From NCBI GenBank assembly GCA_030705665.1, contig JAUZQA010000205.1:1-7353 (forward strand): a DNA stretch of 7,353 bases, read 5' to 3'. Source of the DNA: Bacillota bacterium. GTDB taxonomy: Bacteria > Bacillota > Bacilli > Bacillales_B > DSM-18226. Below, one piece after another: positions 1 through 6,514 of this stretch. The stretch's first letter is position 1, and each line of letters starts with the position of its first letter. The translations under genes and the position numbers were made by a program. The notes under the pieces were generated by a model. That model saw nothing but the letters and a program-made list of their open reading frames with translations. It had not been told where the DNA came from and searched no databases.

Positions 1-66
1 ACGAGGCCGATCCCCTCGACTCGCAACCTAAGCTCGAACTACCCCTGTCGAATCCGTAGCGTCCCC
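1..66 (-). ncRNA. ssrA: tmRNA (transfer-messenger RNA), 5' portion only
   Basis: On the minus strand the sequence from 66 downward begins GGGGACGCTACGGATTCGAC, the conserved 5' end of bacterial tmRNA, and continues with the G-rich tRNA-like segment typical of Bacillus. tmRNA acts with SmpB to free ribosomes stalled on broken mRNAs: it is charged with alanine, enters the A site and supplies a short reading frame encoding a degradation tag. Only the start of the tRNA-like domain is present. The pseudoknots, the tag reading frame and the 3' acceptor half lie beyond the left edge. Its position just downstream of smpB on the same strand is the usual Bacillus arrangement. The mature 5' end at 66 is inferred from the family, where RNase P removes the leader. 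Confidence 0.95.
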
Positions 67-160
67 ATATAAAATGGTCAACTGCTTAATTAGGCAAGTT
101 TGACGTTAGGATACTCAAGAATACTTGAGCTTTAAGTTATCGCCGCAATCCCTTGCGACA
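67..160 (-). other. Structured leader of the tmRNA precursor
   Basis: This is the stretch between the predicted ssrA start and the mature tmRNA 5' end. In the minus-strand RNA it can form two hairpins: a 7-bp stem with a GGGA loop (159-153 with 148-142, one G-U pair) that begins almost at the predicted start, and a 6-bp stem CTCAAG/CTTGAG (129-124 with 119-114). Neither is followed by a U tract, so they do not look like terminators. A direct repeat TAAGTTAT (plus strand 133-140 and 161-168) brackets the first hairpin. A role in RNase P processing or 5' protection is inference. Confidence 0.5.
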
Positions 161-194
161 TAAGTTATTATAACATACTTGAAGTAGATTTCAA
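159..194 (-). promoter_or_regulatory. Strong sigma-A promoter for ssrA (extended -10)
   Basis: On the minus strand TTGAAA (194-189) and a perfect TATAAT (172-167) are separated by 16 bases, and TGT directly before the -10 makes it a full extended -10 element. The predicted start is near 161-159, about 95 bases before the mature tmRNA end, so a leader must be removed by processing. It lies just past the smpB stop, giving ssrA an independent strong start in addition to any readthrough from smpB. This is a motif match only. Confidence 0.72.
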
Positions 195-222
195 TTGTAA
201 GCTTTTGTAAATTAATTGGAAA

Positions 223-690
223 CTATATCTTTTGGCGATCACGAAATGCCCGCTCAATTTCGCGGTTTGCTTCTTTTTTCTTCAAGGTTTCCCGCTTGTC
301 ATAATTCTTTTTACCTTTGGCTAAGCCAATCAATACTTTTGCAAAGCCATTTTTCAAATACACCTTTAACGGCACAAGCGCCATACCTGCTTCTTTTGCT
401 TCGCCATACAGTTTAGCAATTTCCTTGTTATGGAGCAAAAGTTTCCTCGGTCTTAGCGGATCATGGTTATAACGGTTTCCCTGTTCATATGGACTGATAT
501 GCATGCTATACAACCATGCTTCCCCATTTTGAATTCTGGCATACGAATCCTTCAAATTACATTTGCCAGCACGAATGGATTTAATCTCTGTACCCTGGAG
601 GACAAGCCCAGCTTCATATGTTTCCTCGATAAAATAATCGTGGTAAGCCTTTTTGTTCTGTGATACAACCTTGCCTTCACCCTTTGGCAT
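223..690 (-). CDS. smpB: SsrA-binding protein SmpB
   Basis: SmpB is the RNA-binding partner of tmRNA in trans-translation. It binds the tRNA-like domain, helps charging, and places its C-terminal tail in the mRNA channel of the stalled ribosome. The 155 residues match the usual Bacillus length. Visible family features are the N-terminal [15 protein letters not shown], the signature GTEIKSIR at 33-40, and the basic tail from about residue 123 ([20 protein letters not shown]), which is disordered off the ribosome in characterised members. The ATG at 690 is supported by an AGAGGTG ribosome binding site (702-696) five bases upstream. The gene lies just upstream of ssrA on the same strand with no convincing terminator between them, so some transcripts may span both. 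A DUF3231 gene and the rnr terminator separate it from rnr, so it probably has its own promoter. Confidence 0.97.
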   Translation of the reverse strand: MPKGEGKVVSQNKKAYHDYFIEETYEAGLVLQGTEIKSIRAGKCNLKDSYARIQNGEAWLYSMHISPYEQGNRYNHDPLRPRKLLLHNKEIAKLYGEAKEAGMALVPLKVYLKNGFAKVLIGLAKGKKNYDKRETLKKKEANREIERAFRDRQKI

Positions 691-715
691 ACAATCACCT
701 CTTTACTGTCATTCT

Positions 716-724
716 ATTTTATCA
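716..724 (-). promoter_or_regulatory. Candidate extended -10 promoter of smpB
   Basis: On the minus strand TGATAAAAT (724-716) is an extended -10 element, five of six bases matching TATAAT. The predicted start is near 709, just before the smpB ribosome binding site, leaving a short untranslated leader. The -35 position (TTTCCG, 17 bases upstream) is poor, as is tolerated with an extended -10. It makes sense because the upstream rnr unit is terminated at 1571-1603. Confidence 0.45.
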
Positions 725-808
725 GACTTTGTTCAAAACGGAAAGTGAGCCCTTTTCTCATCGAGAGTGTCGGCAACTAACTTGGTTGGTTTGTATTCCA
801 TCCAATAG

Positions 809-838
809 TTGAAGACAAAAACAAAATTTCTATATAAA
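809..838 (+). promoter_or_regulatory. Candidate sigma-A promoter of the DUF3231 gene
   Basis: TTGAAG (809-814) and TATAAA (833-838) are 18 bases apart, with four and five of six matches to consensus. The start would fall near 845, on the inverted repeat at 845-859, leaving a leader of about 90-125 bases depending on which start codon is used. I looked for sporulation-type sigma-G or sigma-K boxes and saw none that were convincing. Confidence 0.38.
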
Positions 839-844
839 ATGAGA

Positions 845-859
845 GTTAACAAAATTAAC
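845..859. promoter_or_regulatory. Operator-like inverted repeat
   Basis: GTTAA (845-849) and TTAAC (855-859) form a perfect inverted repeat with a five-base CAAAA spacer, located at the predicted transcription start of the DUF3231 gene. The size and position fit a repressor site, but the repeat is AT-rich and short, so chance is possible. Confidence 0.3.
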
Positions 860-969
860 AAAGTGAAATTATCTATATTCTTTTCTAGTGTAGGAAAAGC
901 TATTACAGTGCTTAAAGAGAGGTGGCACTTACTATGAGCAGATTTTCATATTCACTAAGGAGGATAACG

Positions 970-1482
970 ATGGGAATTTTATCTGGAAATCCAAAGGAAG
1001 AACCTTTACACTACGGGGAAGTCTTTGATATTTGGGCTTCGCAACTAGTCGGGAATGGTATGATTGCTGGTTATCAAACGATGTTGAACCACGCAGGTGA
1101 TGAAGATTTAAAGAAGTTATTAGTAGAAGCACTTGAAACTTGCCAGCAAGAAAAAAAACAGGTTGAAGAGTTATTAAAAGAAAACGGTGTCGGCTTACCG
1201 CCTGCTTCTCCTGAGCCTCCGAATGCATGTTTGGAGGATATTCCAGTAGGTGCAAGAATTCCAGATCCAGCAATTGCAGCTACACTTTCCGCTGATATTG
1301 CTGCTGGTTTAGTGCTTTGCAGCCAAGTAATCGGTAAATCCATCAGGGAAGACGTTGCTATGATGTATGGTCAATTCCATAACCAAAAGGCAGCCCTTGG
1401 AGCAAAAGTGCTTCGTTTAAATAAAGAAAAAGGATGGCTCATCCCTCCTCCACTGCATTTAAATAAACATGGTGATTGTTAA
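970..1482 (+). CDS. DUF3231 family protein
   Basis: The 170-residue product starts MGILSGNPKEEPLHYGEVF, the N-terminus I recognise from the Bacillaceae DUF3231 family, whose molecular function is not established. It has no signal peptide or membrane segment. It looks mainly helical, with likely helices near residues 14-35, 43-72, 100-123 and 126-152, in keeping with a ferritin-like or coat-protein-like bundle. His and Glu residues occur in several helices (H14, E17, E127, H137), but metal binding is only a guess. A proline-rich linker (LPPASPEPP, 76-84) splits the two halves, and the length fits a single-domain member. The start at 970 is chosen because AAGGAGG (957-963) lies six bases upstream. 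In-frame ATG 934 and GTG 922 also exist, and ATG 934 has its own AGGTGG. The gene is convergent with rnr and interrupts the rnr-smpB order. Confidence 0.85.
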   Translation: MGILSGNPKEEPLHYGEVFDIWASQLVGNGMIAGYQTMLNHAGDEDLKKLLVEALETCQQEKKQVEELLKENGVGLPPASPEPPNACLEDIPVGARIPDPAIAATLSADIAAGLVLCSQVIGKSIREDVAMMYGQFHNQKAALGAKVLRLNKEKGWLIPPPLHLNKHGDC

Positions 1483-1490
1483 CTTTTTAG

Positions 1491-1518
1491 ACACGGCTAT
1501 TTTTAGCTGTGTTTTTTT
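1491..1518 (+). terminator. Rho-independent terminator of the DUF3231 gene
   Basis: ACACGGCT (1491-1498) pairs with AGCTGTGT (1505-1512) as an 8-bp stem with one G-U pair and a six-base loop, followed by a T run through 1518. It begins nine bases after the stop codon. Confidence 0.88.
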
Positions 1519-1570
1519 ATTATGCCTATCCAGGGGTTTGTTCGAAAGAAGCTATCGAAAAAAGGGATAA

Positions 1571-1603
1571 AAAATGGCTCAGTATTGTGAACTGAGCCAT
1601 TTT
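1571..1603 (-). terminator. Terminator of the est-rnr unit, possibly bidirectional
   Basis: A perfect 13-bp stem (1571-1583 with 1591-1603), core GGCTCAGT/ACTGAGCC, closes a seven-base loop. On the minus strand it is followed by six Ts broken by the start of TTATCC, about 65 bases past the rnr stop. The plus strand carries a shorter TTTT run after the stem, so it may also back up the DUF3231 terminator. Confidence 0.85.
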
Positions 1604-1667
1604 ACAAATGGTTACATTTTCGGATTTTGCGAAAGGCAACTGAACCCGTTACTTTATTGGTCACATA

Positions 1668-4007
1668 TTAACGGCGTTTCTTTTTCCGCTTCGTGCTTTT
1701 TGAGATGGGCTCATTTTCAAAATGCTTGCGTTTCTTTTTCTGTTTGCCAGATTTATTTGCATCACCGCGGTGATTCTTATCTTCTGCTTTTCCACGCCGC
1801 GGCTTTTTCTCATTGCTGCCTGTCTTAAACACCTTCGGAGCCGCGGTACGATCCCTTCGCGGCGTTCCTTTCATGCCAACGATTTCAAAATCAATCGATC
1901 TTTCATCTTTATTGACTTTAATGACCCGAACTGTTATTTCGTCGCCAATTCGGAAAACATTCCCTGTCCGCTCACCAATCATCGCAAAATGGCGTTCATC
2001 GTAGCGGTAATAGTCATCCGTCATGTAGCTGACGTGAACAAGACCCTCAATCGTATTTGGCAGTTCGACAAACATCCCAAAATTGGTCACCGAGCTGATA
2101 ATGCCATCATACTCTTCACCAATTTTGTCTTCCATATATTCGGTTTTCTTCAGTTCATCTGTTTCCCGTTCCGCCTCAACTGCTCTGCGCTCCATTCTCG
2201 ATGTATGGTCAGCAATTTCCGGCAAGCGGGCATTCCATTTTTCCCGCGTTGTTTCATCAAGCTTGCCTTCGATTAAATAGGTTCGAATTAAGCGATGAAC
2301 AATCGTATCCGGGTAACGGCGGATTGGCGAGGTAAAATGGGTATAAAACTCAGTTGATAATCCAAAGTGGCCAAGACATTCAGGGTAATATTTGGCCTGC
2401 TGCATCGAGCGCAGCATGACGGTTGAAATAACCATTTCCTCTGGCTTGCCTTGAACCTCTTCAATGATTTCCTGCAATGCTCTTGGATGAACCGCATTGG
2501 CAGTACCCTTGACGATATAGCCAAAGTTGGTTATAAACTCGAAAAATCTTCTTAGCTTATCTTCCTTTGGATCTTCATGGATCCGATAGATAAACGGAAC
2601 ATCCATCCAGCGGAAATGCTCGGCAACCGTTTCATTAGCCGCCAGCATAAACTCCTCAATCAAGCGCTCGGCAACCGAACGTTCTCTAAGGACCACATCG
2701 GTCGGCTTTCCGTCTTCATCGACAAGGACTTTAGATTCTTTAAAATCAAAATCAATGGCCCCGCGCTTCATCCGTTTCTCTCTTAGGGTGGAAGCAAGCT
2801 CTTCCATCAATTCAAACATTGGCACAAGCGGCTCATAGCGACTGCGGGTCTCTTCATCCTTATCAACGAGGATGCGGTTTACATCATAATAAGTCATCCG
2901 CTCCGTTGTTTTAATGACACTTTGAAAAATTTCATGGTCAACAACGGTGCCATCCGAACTGATTTCCATATGACAGGACAATGTTAACCGATCGACTTTC
3001 GGATTTAATGAACAAATTCCATTGGACAAGCGGTGCGGGATCATCGGAATTACCCGGTCAACCAAATAGACACTTGTTCCTCTTTCCTCTGCTTCCGTGT
3101 CAATTGGTGTTCCTTCTTTTACATAATAGCTGACATCCGCAATATGTACGCCTAATTTAAAGTTCCCGTTCTCAAGCTTTGTGACCGTAACGGCATCATC
3201 AAGGTCCTTTGCATCGGCGCCGTCAATCGTCACGATCACTTCATTGCGAAGGTCGCGGCGGTTGGCCAATTCGCTTTCCTCAATCGTATCCGGAGTTTCT
3301 TCAGCCTGCTTCAGTACTTCCTGCGGGAATTCAAGCGGCAGTCCGTGCTTATGAATAACAGATAGAATGTCGACCCCTGGATCATTTTTATGACCTAGGA
3401 TCTCAACAATTTCACCTTCCGCACTTTTTCGTCCTTCAGGGTACGTTGTCAGATTTACAACAACCTTATGTCCTTCAACCGCACCTTTTGATACTGCTTT
3501 TGGAATAAAAATATCGCTTGCAAATTTTTTATCATCGGGAATCACAAAGCCGAAATGCTTGCTTTCCACATAAGTCCCAACGATTTGCTGGGTTCCTCTT
3601 TCAAGAATCCGAATGACACTGCCTTCACGGCGCTGCCCGGTAGCATTTGCTGACACACGGACCATAACCGTATCTCCATGCATCGCGTTATTCGTTTCTG
3701 TTGGCGGAATAAAAATATCATCCATCCCAGGCTCGTCGGGGGTCACAAAAGCAAATCCTTTTGAATGCCCTATCAGCCTGCCGCGAACTAGGTTCATTTT
3801 TTCAGGAAGCCCGTAGCGGTTGCTCCTTGTGCGGACAACCAGTCCTTTTTCTTCCATATGAACGAGTGCCTTCACAAATTCCTTAAAATCGGTTGAGTCT
3901 TCAATCCCGAAGGCTTGTTCAAGCTCTTGAACGGTTAGCGGTTTATAGGCCTCGTCTTTCATGTAATGCATAAGCTTGTCGACATGCTTTTGAATAGCAT
4001 CTTCCAA
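1668..4007 (-). CDS. rnr: Ribonuclease R
   Basis: RNase R is a processive 3'-to-5' exoribonuclease that degrades structured RNA, including rRNA fragments and mRNAs released by trans-translation. The 779 residues match the Bacillus family length. In order: a winged-helix-like N-terminus (about 1-68), two cold-shock domains (about 70-205, with KGFAFV and HFGFVIPDD), the RNB catalytic domain (about 250-580), an S1 domain (about 630-711) and a Lys/Arg-rich tail (713-779). The four magnesium-binding aspartates are visible as D262, D268, D270 and D271 in [13 protein letters not shown], and the second RNB motif reads [11 protein letters not shown] (557-567). The start is TTG at 4007, supported by AAGGAGG (4021-4015) seven bases upstream. 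The next in-frame methionine is residue 13. It follows est by 12 bases, so the two are co-transcribed. Confidence 0.97.
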   Translation of the reverse strand: MEDAIQKHVDKLMHYMKDEAYKPLTVQELEQAFGIEDSTDFKEFVKALVHMEEKGLVVRTRSNRYGLPEKMNLVRGRLIGHSKGFAFVTPDEPGMDDIFIPPTETNNAMHGDTVMVRVSANATGQRREGSVIRILERGTQQIVGTYVESKHFGFVIPDDKKFASDIFIPKAVSKGAVEGHKVVVNLTTYPEGRKSAEGEIVEILGHKNDPGVDILSVIHKHGLPLEFPQEVLKQAEETPDTIEESELANRRDLRNEVIVTIDGADAKDLDDAVTVTKLENGNFKLGVHIADVSYYVKEGTPIDTEAEERGTSVYLVDRVIPMIPHRLSNGICSLNPKVDRLTLSCHMEISSDGTVVDHEIFQSVIKTTERMTYYDVNRILVDKDEETRSRYEPLVPMFELMEELASTLREKRMKRGAIDFDFKESKVLVDEDGKPTDVVLRERSVAERLIEEFMLAANETVAEHFRWMDVPFIYRIHEDPKEDKLRRFFEFITNFGYIVKGTANAVHPRALQEIIEEVQGKPEEMVISTVMLRSMQQAKYYPECLGHFGLSTEFYTHFTSPIRRYPDTIVHRLIRTYLIEGKLDETTREKWNARLPEIADHTSRMERRAVEAERETDELKKTEYMEDKIGEEYDGIISSVTNFGMFVELPNTIEGLVHVSYMTDDYYRYDERHFAMIGERTGNVFRIGDEITVRVIKVNKDERSIDFEIVGMKGTPRRDRTAAPKVFKTGSNEKKPRRGKAEDKNHRGDANKSGKQKKKRKHFENEPISKSTKRKKKRR

Positions 4008-4014
4008 ATAAATT

Positions 4015-4021
4015 CCTCCTT
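4015..4021 (-). promoter_or_regulatory. rnr ribosome binding site overlapping the est stop codon
   Basis: The minus-strand AAGGAGG (4021-4015) shares its two As with the est TAA stop (4022-4020) and lies seven bases before the TTG start of rnr. This fixes the rnr start and suggests translational coupling of the two genes. Confidence 0.85.
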
Positions 4022-4772
4022 ATAGATCATCATTCCAATCTAATTTTTCTAAAAAGTTATAAACGTCCTCATGAAGCTGGTTGCGTTCTTGATCAAGTGT
4101 AATGACATGCCCTGACTGTTCATACCATTTTATTTCTTTAAAATCGGATTCTACTTTATTGTATATGATATTGGCACTGTCAGTGTTGATCATTTTGTCA
4201 TGTCGGGCTTGAACAACGAAGGTTGGAGTATAGATGAGATCCACATTGTCACGAACGTCTGCAATTAATGCCTGCAGCGCTTTTAGTGTTTTCATGGGTG
4301 TTTTTTCAAAGTGTCTCATTTCTTCTTCAATTTGCTCAGGCGATTTTCCTTCATGATTTTTATATTCTCTTGCATATTCAAGAATTCCTTGATACATGGT
4401 TTCTTCACTTTTTATATACATTGGTGCACACATTGGAATAATTCCTTTTATAGGAACAGTGTAACCCAATTTTAAAGAAAATACCCCGCCAAGCGATAGT
4501 CCGGCTACGGCAATTTCATTATAACCCATATTTTTCAGGTGTTCGAATCCATTTATAACGTCCTGCCACCAATCATTCGGACCAGTATGGACGAGTTCCT
4601 CCGGGGGAACGGCATGTCCCTTGTAGTGTGGTGCATGGCAGGTATAGCCTTTCTTTTCGAGGAATCGGCCAAGCATACGGACATCGGCTGATGTTCCTGT
4701 AAATCCATGCAAGAGGAGCACTGCTCTTTTTCCGGCTTTAAATGTAAATGGTTTGGTAATCTTGACTTTCAT
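4020..4772 (-). CDS. est: Carboxylesterase, Est30/YvaK type (alpha/beta hydrolase)
   Basis: This 250-residue cytoplasmic serine hydrolase cleaves short- to medium-chain carboxylic esters. Its physiological substrate is unknown in the family. The layout matches the Geobacillus Est30 / B. subtilis YvaK group: an HGFTG oxyanion-hole motif (22-26), the nucleophile elbow GLSLGG (91-96, Ser93), Asp192 in ARHDKMI and His222 in SGHVI, forming the catalytic triad. No signal peptide is present. The ATG at 4772 has AAGGGG (4784-4779) six bases upstream. Neighbours are the usual ones on the rnr side, but upstream the expected secG is displaced by a divergent NERD-domain gene, so est needs a promoter in 4773-4904. 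I found only weak candidates there. The symbol follows Bacillus usage (yvaK/est). Confidence 0.95.
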   Translation of the reverse strand: MKVKITKPFTFKAGKRAVLLLHGFTGTSADVRMLGRFLEKKGYTCHAPHYKGHAVPPEELVHTGPNDWWQDVINGFEHLKNMGYNEIAVAGLSLGGVFSLKLGYTVPIKGIIPMCAPMYIKSEETMYQGILEYAREYKNHEGKSPEQIEEEMRHFEKTPMKTLKALQALIADVRDNVDLIYTPTFVVQARHDKMINTDSANIIYNKVESDFKEIKWYEQSGHVITLDQERNQLHEDVYNFLEKLDWNDDL

Positions 4773-4853
4773 TGTTATCCCCTTTTCTATTCCACTCCTT
4801 ATAGTTTTAGCAAAGCAATGGATAAGATGCCAGAAAAAAGACTTATTTGCAGC

Positions 4854-4882
4854 TTGTATGGGGGTGAAGTGTTTTTTAAAAT
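4854..4882 (+). promoter_or_regulatory. Candidate promoter of the NERD-domain gene
   Basis: TTGTAT (4854-4859) and TAAAAT (4877-4882) are 17 bases apart. The -10 matches five of six consensus bases, the -35 only three. The start would be near 4889, just before the GGAGGTG ribosome binding site (4894-4900). Confidence 0.35.
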
Positions 4883-4904
4883 AAAAGTAATATGGAGGTG
4901 AATT

Positions 4905-5840
4905 ATGAAAGTTGTAAAAGCACGTTGTGAATCAGAAGAATTATTAACGTTTCGCAGTTTGAATTTGCGAATGAGTTTGAGTCCTAGCGATGCCCATTAT
5001 TATTCTAATTTGGAAAAAGGTTATATAGGTGAGCTGGCGTTTGATCGGCTGGCGGAAGCGCATCTTTCCGATGATTGGCTGGCTGTCAATGATTTGCTGC
5101 TTGAACACCATAATAGGGTTTTTCAAATTGATTCTGTTTTGGTGAGGAATGGTAGGATGTTTTTAAATGATGTAAAGAATTTTGATGGTGACTACATGAT
5201 GAAAGACGGTTTATGGTATACGGCATCAGGAAATGAAGTTGACGATCCATTGGAGCAATTGGACCGATGTGAATCACGTTTGCGGCGTTTAAGCCATGAG
5301 CTTGGTTTTTCTTACCCCATTGAATCCCGCCTTGTGTTTGTGAACCCCGAGTTTTATCTCTATCAAGCTCCTCTGAATTTACCGATTATCTTTCCCGCTC
5401 ACCTCAAACGCTACATGAATACTTTAAAAATGAAATCAGGCAAATTAAATGAACGCGATGTTAAACTTGCACAAAAACTGGCTTCTCTTCATAAAAAGAA
5501 GTCACCATTTACAAGAGTTCCTCCCTACACGTATGAACAACTAAAAAAAGGACCTGCATGTTTTTGTGGGCGTGTGTTTATGAAGGTGCACAACAGAGAG
5601 ACATTGGTCTGTTCGGTTTGCGAACGTGTGGAACCGGTTGAATTGGCTGTTTTGCGGAATGTTGCGGAATTGAAAAGGCTATTTCCCGATTTAAAAATAA
5701 CGACATTTGTGGTGCAGGATTGGTGTAAAATCCTATCAATTAAAACCATCCATAGAATACTAATCAGGAATTTTGAACAAGTTGGTAAAACAAAAGACGT
5801 TTATTATATTGTTTCAGATGAAAAAAAAATTAAAACGTAG
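4905..5840 (+). CDS. NERD-domain protein with C-terminal Cys cluster
   Basis: The 311-residue product has a nuclease-related (NERD) domain at about 37-135. Visible are GYIGE (39-43), FQIDSVLV with Asp76, and LNDVKNFDG, where D89-V-K91 stands at the usual E-V-K catalytic position of this restriction-endonuclease-like fold. A conserved middle block follows ([20 protein letters not shown], 145-164). Next are two Cys pairs, C219-x-C221 and C236-x-x-C239, that could bind zinc, and a helical tail (265-295) resembling a DNA-binding helix-turn-helix. I recognise this architecture from Bacillaceae proteins annotated only as NERD-domain. A DNA nuclease role is inferred and no substrate is known. There is no signal peptide or membrane segment. 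The ATG follows GGAGGTG by four bases. The gene is divergent from est and convergent with secG, with an AT-rich 3' end. Confidence 0.85.
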   Translation: MKVVKARCESEELLTFRSLNLRMSLSPSDAHYYSNLEKGYIGELAFDRLAEAHLSDDWLAVNDLLLEHHNRVFQIDSVLVRNGRMFLNDVKNFDGDYMMKDGLWYTASGNEVDDPLEQLDRCESRLRRLSHELGFSYPIESRLVFVNPEFYLYQAPLNLPIIFPAHLKRYMNTLKMKSGKLNERDVKLAQKLASLHKKKSPFTRVPPYTYEQLKKGPACFCGRVFMKVHNRETLVCSVCERVEPVELAVLRNVAELKRLFPDLKITTFVVQDWCKILSIKTIHRILIRNFEQVGKTKDVYYIVSDEKKIKT

Positions 5841-5855
5841 GGGGGCACCTTTCTT

Positions 5856-6101
5856 CCCGTCCTCGCTCTTTTTCCTGGAGAACGGGGAGAATCCTTGCCT
5901 TTTTCTACCCGTTCTCCCTTTTTTTCTGGAGTTTGAGAAGAATAACACGTTTTTCTCCCCGTCCTACCTCATTTCCCTGGAGTTCGGGCAGAATCCTTTT
6001 TTTCTCCCCAGCCCCCCTCGTTTCCCTAGAGTTCGGGTAGAATCCTTTTTTTCTCCCCTAAATCGCTTTTTTCCTGAAGCATGGTAAGAATTCAGAGACA
6101 G
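5856..6101 (+). repeat. Degenerate tandem repeat array, five units of about 50 bp
   Basis: Units start at 5856, 5908, 5958, 6007 and 6056, giving spacings of 52, 50, 49 and 49. Each unit runs CCCgtcctcc, a T-rich stretch, CctGGAGttCGGG, cAGAATCC, then TTTTTTTCTC into the next unit. Units 3 and 4 are the closest pair, and unit 5 is strongly decayed. The plus strand is rich in C and T. The left block CCCGTCCTCC is nearly complementary to the right block GGAG..CGGG, so each unit or junction can fold. The spacings are not multiples of three, so this is not a coding repeat. I cannot match it to a named family. Confidence 0.85.
5877..5925 (+). terminator. Probable terminator of the NERD gene, formed by repeat units 1 and 2
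   Basis: GGAGAACGGG (5877-5886) pairs perfectly with CCCGTTCTCC (5908-5917), and after one mismatch AGAA (5888-5891) pairs with TTCT (5903-5906), leaving an 11-base loop. One C and seven Ts follow. It lies 36 bases past the NERD stop codon and is built from the arms of two adjacent repeat units. Confidence 0.65.
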
Positions 6102-6134
6102 TTAACATTGGCCAGCTAGCTTATATATAACATC

Positions 6135-6171
6135 CAAAAAAAACAAAAAACCCAGCAAATCCGCCAGGTTT
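6135..6171 (-). terminator. Rho-independent terminator of secG
   Basis: On the minus strand AAACCTGGC (6171-6163) pairs with GCTGGGTTT (6156-6148) as nine pairs including two wobbles, with a six-base loop, then TTTG and eight Ts. It starts about 15 bases past the secG stop and ends transcription before the convergent NERD gene. Confidence 0.85.
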
Positions 6172-6185
6172 ATGATCTCGGTATA

Positions 6186-6419
6186 TTATATTTTGAAATA
6201 ACTAACCCCAATAGCGAGTAAGAAGAAGAGTACCGCTAGGACAACGGTAATGCGGTGCAGGATCAGATCAATACCGCGGGCTTTCTGTTTTCCAAACAAT
6301 TGCTCAGCACCACCTGAAATGGCACCGGATAAGCCTGCGCTTTTTCCAGATTGTAATAAAACAATAATGATAAGGGCGACACTAACGATTACTAATAACG
6401 TTACAAATAATGCATGCAT
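6186..6419 (-). CDS. secG: Preprotein translocase subunit SecG
   Basis: SecG is the small, non-essential subunit of the SecYEG channel that assists SecA-driven export across the cytoplasmic membrane. The 77-residue product has two hydrophobic segments, about 2-22 and 53-74, joined by the conserved cytoplasmic loop containing [20 protein letters not shown]. It matches the length and sequence of Bacillus SecG closely. The ATG at 6419 is chosen because AGGAGG (6433-6428) lies eight bases upstream. An in-frame GTG at 6428 would overlap that ribosome binding site and is unlikely. Upstream is eno with its own terminator and downstream a strong terminator, so secG appears monocistronic here instead of leading the est-rnr-smpB genes. 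Confidence 0.96.
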   Translation of the reverse strand: MHALFVTLLVIVSVALIIIVLLQSGKSAGLSGAISGGAEQLFGKQKARGIDLILHRITVVLAVLFFLLAIGVSYFKI

Positions 6420-6440
6420 GTAAGACACCTCCTGTTAGAC

Positions 6441-6467
6441 GTACATTTCACAGTATTTTAAATGTAC
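6441..6467. promoter_or_regulatory. Perfect 8-bp inverted repeat in the secG start region
   Basis: GTACATTT (6441-6448) and AAATGTAC (6460-6467) are exact inverted copies with an 11-base spacer. The candidate secG promoter would start transcription at about 6462, inside the right arm, so the element could be an operator or a 5' hairpin in the leader. It sits just upstream of the secG ribosome binding site and has no T tract, so it is not a terminator. Confidence 0.45.
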
Positions 6468-6468
6468 C

Positions 6469-6497
6469 ACAATACACACCTTTAAACAATAGGACAA
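6469..6497 (-). promoter_or_regulatory. Candidate sigma-A promoter of secG
   Basis: On the minus strand TTGTCC (6497-6492) and TATTGT (6474-6469) are 17 bases apart, each four of six matches to consensus. It lies between the eno terminator and secG, where an independent promoter is expected. Confidence 0.4.
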
Positions 6498-6514
6498 GTT
6501 GTGTCAGACTTCGT

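Noticed and set aside
67..81. TTGACC close to the tmRNA 5' end as a -35 box on the minus strand
   Set aside because: There is no -10 at a workable spacing, and the stronger extended -10 promoter at 167-194 explains ssrA better.
76..105. Possible CtsR heat-shock operator upstream of tmRNA (GGTCAA at 76-81, TTTGAC at 100-105)
   Set aside because: CtsR sites are direct heptad repeats GGTCAAA-N3-GGTCAAA. Here the two half-matches are inverted and far apart.
114..159. The two hairpins before tmRNA as terminators of smpB
   Set aside because: Neither is followed by a U-rich tract on the minus strand.
133..161. Nine-codon reading frame (MSQGIAAIT) at the start of the ssrA leader, minus strand
   Set aside because: There is no ribosome binding site because the predicted transcript begins at about the same base. 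Its codons coincide with the hairpin.
1519..1570. Spacer between the two facing terminators
   Set aside because: I see no gene, repeat or further structure in it.
1722..2276. 184-codon open frame on the plus strand
   Set aside because: It lies wholly antisense to the C-terminal part of rnr, has no recognisable family features and no ribosome binding site.
4773..4853. est promoter with TATAAG and a TTATCC -35 on the minus strand
   Set aside because: The -35 matches only three of six bases and no extended -10 is present. A promoter must exist in this gap, but I cannot place it with confidence.
5773..6087. 104-codon open frame on the plus strand running from the end of the NERD gene through the repeat array, with phrases like FFLEF and FLPSPP recurring
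   Set aside because: It overlaps the NERD gene in another frame, has no good ribosome binding site, and the repeat spacings (52, 50, 49, 49) shift frame between units, so the recurring residues are a by-product of the DNA repeat.
5856..6101. Possible CRISPR array
   Set aside because: The units are degenerate and directly adjoining, with no unique spacers between identical short repeats, and no cas gene is near.
6420..6428. GTG start three codons upstream for secG
   Set aside because: The GTG overlaps the AGGAGG binding site itself. The ATG at 6419 is spaced properly and matches the N-terminus of Bacillus SecG.
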